This document shows positions 1 to 7,676 of a stretch of 7,676 nt of DNA, piece by piece. The first letter of the stretch is position 1; each line of letters begins with the position of its first letter. The position numbers and the translations under genes are program-made. Source of the stretch: Gammaproteobacteria bacterium. GTDB lineage: Bacteria; Pseudomonadota; Gammaproteobacteria; GCA-001735895. The DNA lies in the NCBI GenBank assembly GCA_021767985.1, contig JAASSH010000087.1, positions 1 to 7,676 of the forward strand, in the 5' to 3' direction. The notes beneath the pieces are model-generated. The model saw nothing but the letters and a program-made list of their open reading frames with translations, made no database searches and was not told where the DNA came from.

Positions 1-1
1 C

Positions 2-337
2 GCCCTCGGCGGTACCGGTGTCATTTTCCTCGGACTGTCGGGCTACGCGCTGACGACGCGCAAGGATTTCAGCTTCCTCGGCGGTTTCGTCATGGTGGGC
101 ATGCTGGTCGTGCTCGGAGCCGCGATACTGAATATCTTCCTGGGTATTCCCGCGCTGTTCCTGGCCGTTAACGCCGCCATCGTGATGATCATGAGCGCAT
201 TTATCCTGTGGGAAACCTCGTCGCTGATTCACGGTGGTGAAACCAACTACATCATGGCAACCGCTGGCCTGTTCCTGTCGATCCTGAACATGTTCCAGGC
301 GCTGCTGCACCTTCTCGGTGCTTTCAGCAACGAATAA
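2..337 (+). CDS. yccA: YccA-like FtsH modulator, Bax inhibitor-1 family (5' truncated by window edge)
   Basis: Inner-membrane protein of the Bax inhibitor-1 family. In E. coli, YccA binds the membrane protease FtsH and slows its degradation of membrane substrates such as unassembled SecY. Only the C-terminal 111 residues are visible, against a usual length of about 220. The reading frame is open from base 2. Visible landmarks match E. coli YccA closely from memory: GYALTTRKD with SFLGG just after it, the WETSSLIHGGETNY stretch before the last helix, and a short polar C-terminus. Four hydrophobic segments can be seen, at roughly fragment residues 3-16, 26-49, 50-70 and 82-107. The gene ends 26 bp before a strong intrinsic terminator, so it is probably the last gene of its transcript. 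The family assignment is secure. The claim of an FtsH partner rests on the E. coli protein. Confidence 0.93.
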   Translation, partial: ALGGTGVIFLGLSGYALTTRKDFSFLGGFVMVGMLVVLGAAILNIFLGIPALFLAVNAAIVMIMSAFILWETSSLIHGGETNYIMATAGLFLSILNMFQALLHLLGAFSNE

Positions 338-363
338 TCCAGACCAGCCGATGACCAAGCCAG

Positions 364-392
364 ATAAGCCCCGTTCGCGGGGCTTATTTTTT
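364..392 (+). terminator. Intrinsic (Rho-independent) terminator downstream of yccA
   Basis: A perfect 10-bp stem (ATAAGCCCCG, 364-373, with CGGGGCTTAT, 378-387) closes a TTCG tetraloop and is followed directly by a T run to 392. This is the classic intrinsic terminator layout for plus-strand transcripts. The loop is closed by G-C rather than the extra-stable C(UUCG)G pair. Read on the minus strand there is no U tract after the stem, so it should act mainly in the plus direction. It is not an obvious end for the opposing ispD transcript. Confidence 0.93.
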
Positions 393-414
393 CTACATTG
401 CTTACGAGATAGTT

Positions 415-594
415 ATGGATTGGGTTAAAATTGGTTCCGCGCTTTTGATGGGGGCGATGCTGATTTATTTGTTTCCTCGCGCCAAGCAAACCATCGAAAA
501 CTCTCCCAAAGGCACCATGAAAGAATGGATGGGATTTATCCTGCCGATGGCCGCGGTGGTATTTTTCATCATCTTACTGATCGCGCTGGTCTAG
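415..594 (+). CDS. Small two-helix membrane protein, function unknown (59 aa)
   Basis: I do not recognise this protein by name. The start is ATG at 415, preceded by GAG at 406-408 with a 6-nt spacer, an acceptable ribosome binding site. The stop is TAG at 592-594. The 59 residues divide into a hydrophobic helix (about 3-20), a short basic/polar loop (about 21-38, containing PRAK, SPKGT and KEW) and a strongly hydrophobic second helix (about 40-59) ending at the C-terminus. By the positive-inside rule the loop is probably cytoplasmic, with both ends outside. Support for its being real comes from the ribosome binding site, the clean helix-loop-helix pattern and its filling of the whole gap between terminator and ispD. 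It starts only 22 nt after the terminator T run and I see no convincing promoter in between. Its last 21 nt overlap the convergent ispD gene. It could be a minor inner-membrane protein or a chance ORF. Confidence 0.7.
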   Translation: MDWVKIGSALLMGAMLIYLFPRAKQTIENSPKGTMKEWMGFILPMAAVVFFIILLIALV

Positions 595-1281
595 CCAGAT
601 CATTTCAGCGAGCCGAAGATCGGCGGGCGTCGTGATCTTGATGTTATCGGCACTACCCTCCACCAGTTTTGGCGCGTAACCCGCGAGTTCCAGCGCCTGC
701 GCGTCGTCGGTTACCGCCAGGTCCCGCTCGATCACCTGCTTGAGGGCATTGAGCAGGGGCTGCAGGTGGAACACCTGCGGTGTCAGGGCGCGCCACAGGC
801 GTTCTCTCGGCAAGGTGTTTGCTACTTCCATGTTGTGATTATCCTGTTTCAGCGTATCTGCCACCGGTGCCGCCAGCAGAGCTCCTGCCGGATGCTGTCG
901 GGCGGCGTGGATTACCCTGGTTAGATCCTGGTGTGACACCAGCGGCCGGACCGCGTCATGTACCAGGGCGATAGCGTCGTTGCCAAAACGGTACTGCAGT
1001 GTGGTCAGACCGCTATAAACCGATAGATGACGCTCGCGCCCGCCGGCGCTGGTGAATAGCGGCTTGCTGGGCGCATACCCGAGCTGCTCCCAGAACGGAT
1101 CATCCTCCTGCAGCACGACGACTGCACCATCGATTTCCGGATGCGACAGCAACCGGTCAAGGCTGTGCTCGATGACGGTTTTTTCCTGAAACGAAAGATA
1201 TTGCTTGGGCGTGTCGCTGAGCATACGGCTGCCACTGCCTGCGGCCGGCATCACCGCCCATACCGGAACGCTATTGCGCAT
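574..1281 (-). CDS. ispD: 2-C-methyl-D-erythritol 4-phosphate cytidylyltransferase
   Basis: Cytosolic enzyme of the MEP isoprenoid pathway. It transfers CMP from CTP to 2-C-methyl-D-erythritol 4-phosphate, giving CDP-methylerythritol and pyrophosphate. The 235 residues match the family's usual length. Visible motifs are the nucleotide-binding loop PAAGSGSRM (12-20) with catalytic Arg19, PKQY with Lys26 (E. coli Arg20 and Lys27), VHDAVRP (107-113) with the metal-binding Asp109, TPQVF (167-171), TDDA (191-194) and NIKIT with Lys215 (E. coli Lys213). The start ATG overlaps the end of ftsB by 11 nt, which suggests translational coupling. The nearest SD-like AGG is 12 nt upstream, so the native site is weak. 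The 3' end overlaps the opposing small membrane ORF by 21 nt. The usual partner ispF does not follow. Being in an operon with pyrG, the source of its CTP, is fitting but conserved widely. Confidence 0.97.
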   Translation of the reverse strand: MRNSVPVWAVMPAAGSGSRMLSDTPKQYLSFQEKTVIEHSLDRLLSHPEIDGAVVVLQEDDPFWEQLGYAPSKPLFTSAGGRERHLSVYSGLTTLQYRFGNDAIALVHDAVRPLVSHQDLTRVIHAARQHPAGALLAAPVADTLKQDNHNMEVANTLPRERLWRALTPQVFHLQPLLNALKQVIERDLAVTDDAQALELAGYAPKLVEGSADNIKITTPADLRLAEMIWLDQRDQ

Positions 1282-1567
1282 TGCCGGTGTCAGCCTCTTG
1301 CGGGATCAACTGGATAAAAGTTTCTCCCTGCTTGATCATACCGAGGTCGTTACGCGCCTTTTCCTCGAACGCGTCGAGGCCGTTTTGCAGGTCAAGCACC
1401 TGGGCCTCCAGAATCTTGTTGCGCGCCTCGAGTTCGCGCAGCTTGCTCTTCTGGATCTCGAGCTCACGCGACAATTGCACCACTTCCGACAGGCTGCCGT
1501 CTCCAAACCATAGTTTGTACTGCAAAACGAAGAGAATCAGGATCAATATTGCCAGCAGAATCTTCAT
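1271..1567 (-). CDS. ftsB: Cell division protein FtsB
   Basis: Bitopic inner-membrane protein of the divisome. FtsB pairs with FtsL and FtsQ at midcell and takes part in activating septal peptidoglycan synthesis by FtsWI. The 98 residues show the family plan: an N-terminal transmembrane helix (about 3-20), the juxtamembrane LQYKLWFG (15-22, very like E. coli LQYSLWFG), a heptad-rich coiled coil (about 28-68) and the conserved segment EEKARNDLGMIKQGE (68-82), followed by a short variable tail. The membrane helix should leave most of the protein in the periplasm. The gene lies 18 nt after eno and overlaps ispD by 11 nt. There is no clear Shine-Dalgarno sequence before its ATG. The eno-ftsB-ispD arrangement is widespread in Gammaproteobacteria and supports the call. 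Confidence 0.95.
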   Translation of the reverse strand: MKILLAILILILFVLQYKLWFGDGSLSEVVQLSRELEIQKSKLRELEARNKILEAQVLDLQNGLDAFEEKARNDLGMIKQGETFIQLIPQEADTGNAQ

Positions 1568-1585
1568 CGGTGCGTTGTGATTCTA

Positions 1586-5478
<3,893 letters not shown>

Positions 5479-5489
5479 CTAAAGAATTA

Positions 5490-5520
5490 TTAATTGTCGC
5501 CGATAGCTAAAAACAATTAA
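5490..5520. repeat. Inverted repeat 2 upstream of the GGDEF gene (TTAATTGT / ACAATTAA)
   Basis: A perfect 8-bp inverted repeat: TTAATTGT at 5490-5497 and ACAATTAA at 5513-5520, with a 15-nt spacer. Its right arm ends 21 nt before the chosen ATG of the receiver-GGDEF gene. The surrounding DNA is unusually AT-rich for this window, as expected for a promoter or operator region. The two arms are about two helical turns apart (23 bp between arm starts), a spacing that would suit a dimeric DNA-binding protein. In an RNA it would form a weak AU-rich hairpin next to the start site. Confidence 0.35.
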
Positions 5521-5541
5521 GGCTTGCTTCTATTTACTACC

Positions 5542-6846
5542 ATGCGCGCACTAGTAATCGAAAACAACCAGGCTTATCGAGACATGTTGGAACAGACTCT
5601 GGCCGAGCAAGGTTTCACTACCGATAGCGGTGATAGTATCGAAACCGCTCGCAGCTGCGTCGATTCCGAGCCCTATGACATTATTTGTGTCAACCAGGCG
5701 CTGAAAGACGGCAGCGGCGAGGAATTCGTCGCTTATTGCAATCAGCATCAACGCCATCAGGATACGCCAATTCTGTTTCTGACCGAAGACAAGGAACTCA
5801 AGGTGGAGGACCTCTCGGTCAGGGTCGACAGCGTGATTCACGAGTTGAACGAGCACCAGATCGAAGACCAGATCGTCCATTTTGTCGATCTGCATCTGGA
5901 TCCGGTGTTTTACGAGGGACGCATCCTGTTCGTCGAGGATGATCCGGAGGTGGCGGCGGAGATTTTGAGCGATTTGGAGCAAACCGGCTACCAGGTGTCG
6001 CATTTCACCACGGTCGAGGCCGCCTGTAAGGAATTCGACTCGGTAACCGTTTACGGCTCGCATGTCGATGCTTACGACCTCGCGATTACCGGGCTCGATC
6101 TCGATGGTGAACTGGCAGGTGAAGACCTGGTTACCTGCATTCGATCCTACGAGGATGGCCGTGGATTTATCCCGATTATTGCCGTTACCGGCGATAACAA
6201 CGATCATCGCCGTATCTCGCTTTATCAGCTGGGCGTTAACGATTTTCTGACGAAACCCATCCTGCATCAGGAACTGCTGGTACGCATCGGTAACCTGATA
6301 ACCAACAAGCGCCTGCTCGACAAGGTGCACGATATCCGGCGTGAACTGTTCGCCCTGGCGACCGTCGACAAGCTGACCGGGTGCCACAACCGCCACAGCC
6401 TGATGGAGTTTTCCGGAAAGTTCGTCGCAACGGCCAGACGCCACGAGTATCCGGTTAGCATGCTGGTTATCGATCTCGATCATTTCAAGGCCATCAATGA
6501 CAATCATGGCCATGCCGTCGGCGACGTGGTGCTCGAGTTAACCGGCGCGCTGTTGAACGAGAGCTTTCGGGAAGGTGACCTGGTGGTGCGTTATGGCGGC
6601 GAAGAGTTCGTCGTACTGATGACCCACTGTGATGCCGAAGGTGCCCGCCAAAAGGCCGCAAGCGTGCGCCGTGCAATCGAAGACCTCAAGCCGAACGGAA
6701 TCGATATAACAACCAGTATCGGCGTCACTACGATGGAAGTCGGCTCCAAAGGAGATTTCGAAGACATGTTCCACGCCGGAGACAAAGGCGTTTACGTGGC
6801 CAAAGACGAGGGTCGCAATCGGGTCGTATACGTCCCGATGGACTAG
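5542..6846 (+). CDS. Diguanylate cyclase with two degenerate receiver domains (REC-REC-GGDEF)
   Basis: Predicted soluble cytoplasmic enzyme making cyclic di-GMP from two GTP, 434 residues with no membrane segment. REC1 (about 1-118) is degenerate: the acidic pocket reads E7-N8, the phosphoacceptor position is Asn51 (YDIICVN), Thr81 is kept, and the conserved Lys is replaced (VIHE, His100). REC2 (about 126-255) keeps Glu132/Asp133/Asp134, Thr216 and Lys238 (FLTKP) but has Gly184 at the phosphoacceptor position (YDLAITG), with Asp186 and Asp188 close by. The GGDEF domain (about 270-430) looks active: DKLTGCHNR (276-284), DLDHFKAIND (311-320), GGEEF (352-356) and inhibitory-site RxxD (Arg343-Asp346) five residues before it. 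The order resembles PleD. The ATG at 5542 puts the first strand at the usual place but has no clear Shine-Dalgarno sequence. A TTG at 5524 would add six residues. The gene is transcribed divergently from pyrG and converges on cmoB. Confidence 0.9.
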   Translation: MRALVIENNQAYRDMLEQTLAEQGFTTDSGDSIETARSCVDSEPYDIICVNQALKDGSGEEFVAYCNQHQRHQDTPILFLTEDKELKVEDLSVRVDSVIHELNEHQIEDQIVHFVDLHLDPVFYEGRILFVEDDPEVAAEILSDLEQTGYQVSHFTTVEAACKEFDSVTVYGSHVDAYDLAITGLDLDGELAGEDLVTCIRSYEDGRGFIPIIAVTGDNNDHRRISLYQLGVNDFLTKPILHQELLVRIGNLITNKRLLDKVHDIRRELFALATVDKLTGCHNRHSLMEFSGKFVATARRHEYPVSMLVIDLDHFKAINDNHGHAVGDVVLELTGALLNESFREGDLVVRYGGEEFVVLMTHCDAEGARQKAASVRRAIEDLKPNGIDITTSIGVTTMEVGSKGDFEDMFHAGDKGVYVAKDEGRNRVVYVPMD

Positions 6847-7676
6847 CCCGCCGGCCTTTCGGCCAGCACCACGGCGCGCCGCGGCGCCGGTAAACCTTCG
6901 ACCGTCAGCGCAGGGTTATCTCGATCCAGGCACTGTTCCAGCGATTCGAACTGCATCCACTCGGTGGCGCGCTGTTCCTCGATGCTGGTTACCGATTCGT
7001 CGACAATCCTGACATTGACGAAGCCGCAGCGCTGCAACCACCCGACAAGTTCCTGCGACGATGGAATGAACCAGACGTTGCGCATGCGCGCGTAGCGCGC
7101 CTGCGGCAACAGCAAGCTGCCCGCCTGCCCCTCGATGACGAGGGTTTCGAGGCACAATTCGCCGCCCGGTGCGAGAAAACCCTTCAGCTGATAAAGATGG
7201 TCGATGGGGCTTTTGCGATGGTATAAAACACCCATGGAGAACACGCTGTCGAACCAGTCCAGTTTTGCGGGCATATCCTCGACGCCGATCGGTAGCAGGT
7301 GTATATCGTCTCGCTGCAGGTACTTTTGCAAGGCCGCGAACTGCAGGTTGAACAACACTGAAGGTTCGATTCCGAGCACCACTGCCGGCGATTGCGACAG
7401 CATGCGCCAGCAGTGATAACCGTTACCGCACCCGATGTCGAGAATGCGCCGATCCCGCAGCGGTGCCAGGTGGGGCAGCACCCGCTCCCATTTCAAATCG
7501 GAACGCCATTCGCTGTCGACGTAAACGTCGGCGATCTGGTAGGGTCCCTTGCGCCATGGCATTAGTCCCAGCAGCGCGCCGCGCAGCGCCGCTTCATCCG
7601 GGCAAAGGCCGCTCACGGTGACCGCGGGCAGGTCAAAACTAGCTTGCGGGTTTTCCAGTGGCGGCAGCGCATCCAG
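6843..7676 (-). CDS. cmoB: tRNA U34 carboxymethyltransferase CmoB (5' truncated by window edge)
   Basis: Transfers the carboxymethyl group of carboxy-S-adenosyl-methionine (made by CmoA) to 5-hydroxyuridine at tRNA position 34, forming cmo5U, which widens wobble decoding. 277 residues are visible and about 48 N-terminal ones lie beyond the right edge. The frame stays open to the edge, so the GTG at 7614-7616 is not the real start. Fragment motifs are MPWRKGPY (39-46), SEWRSDLKWERVLPHL (55-70), the SAM-type loop DIGCGNGYH (80-88), FSMGVLYHRKSP (146-157) and PAPRRAV (263-269). Lys43, Trp57, Lys62, Gly82, Met148, Tyr152 and Arg267 match the E. coli ligand positions I recall (91, 105, 110, 130, 196, 200, 315) at a constant offset of 48. 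The gene ends tail to tail with the GGDEF gene, sharing CTAG. Neighbouring cmoA would be outside this window. Confidence 0.96.
   Translation of the reverse strand: MDALPPLENPQASFDLPAVTVSGLCPDEAALRGALLGLMPWRKGPYQIADVYVDSEWRSDLKWERVLPHLAPLRDRRILDIGCGNGYHCWRMLSQSPAVVLGIEPSVLFNLQFAALQKYLQRDDIHLLPIGVEDMPAKLDWFDSVFSMGVLYHRKSPIDHLYQLKGFLAPGGELCLETLVIEGQAGSLLLPQARYARMRNVWFIPSSQELVGWLQRCGFVNVRIVDESVTSIEEQRATEWMQFESLEQCLDRDNPALTVEGLPAPRRAVVLAERPAG

Noticed and set aside
247..489. An 80-codon minus-strand open frame crossing the yccA terminator
   Set aside because: It runs opposite yccA, the terminator and the small membrane ORF. Its composition is not protein-like and there is no supporting site.
5551..6513. 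A 320-codon open frame on the minus strand opposite the GGDEF gene
   Set aside because: It lies entirely within a well-supported gene with clear domains, shows no recognisable motif, and is the expected mirror of GC-rich coding sequence.
6850..6867. GGCC-TTTC-GGCC hairpin near the cmoB / GGDEF gene junction as a terminator
   Set aside because: Only four contiguous base pairs before a mismatch and no T run on either side. It is GC-rich C-terminal coding sequence of cmoB.
7614..7616. GTG as the start of cmoB
   Set aside because: The frame continues open to the window edge and about 48 residues expected from the family are still missing, so this is an internal Val codon.

Overview
The window looks like chromosomal DNA of a gammaproteobacterium. 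It has a moderately GC-rich, densely packed gene set, with the order pyrG-kdsA-eno-ftsB-ispD on one strand plus yccA and cmoB homologues. As far as I recall, pyrG-kdsA-eno-ftsB-ispD is the Pseudomonas-type arrangement, but the KdsA here is of the metal-dependent class rather than the enterobacterial/Pseudomonas class. That points to a lineage outside Enterobacterales and Pseudomonas. The species cannot be named from this sequence.

Layout, left to right: (1) the 3' half of yccA (+), ending at 337; (2) a textbook intrinsic terminator at 364-392; (3) a 59-residue two-helix membrane protein ORF at 415-594 (+), whose end overlaps ispD tail to tail by 21 nt; (4) a tight minus-strand operon, transcribed right to left, pyrG (5359-3725), kdsA (3728-2892), eno (2866-1586), ftsB (1567-1271), ispD (1281-574), with gaps of -4, 25, 18 and -11 nt; (5) a 182-bp divergent intergenic region (5360-5541) with a plausible sigma70-type promoter for pyrG and two perfect short inverted repeats nearer the plus-strand gene; (6) a plus-strand gene at 5542-6846 for a receiver-receiver-GGDEF protein; (7) the 3' part of cmoB (-), running off the right edge and overlapping the GGDEF gene by 4 nt at a shared CTAG that supplies a TAG stop on each strand.

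The minus-strand operon joins housekeeping functions: CTP synthesis, Kdo-8-phosphate synthesis for lipopolysaccharide (CTP is also used to activate Kdo), enolase, the divisome protein FtsB, and the CTP-consuming MEP-pathway enzyme IspD. CTP made by PyrG is therefore a substrate for IspD in the same operon and for Kdo activation. YccA is an inner-membrane modulator of the FtsH protease, and CmoB makes the wobble modification cmo5U34 in tRNA.

Most of the window is ordinary core genome. The points that deserve a second look are the cyclic-di-GMP synthase with two receiver domains that both lack the phosphoacceptor aspartate (Asn51 and Gly184) while the GGEEF catalytic domain and its RxxD inhibitory site look intact, the small membrane protein squeezed between a terminator and ispD, the Cys-type KdsA, and the paired inverted repeats in the divergent promoter region. 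I found no mobile element, CRISPR array, RNA gene or clear novel multi-gene system.
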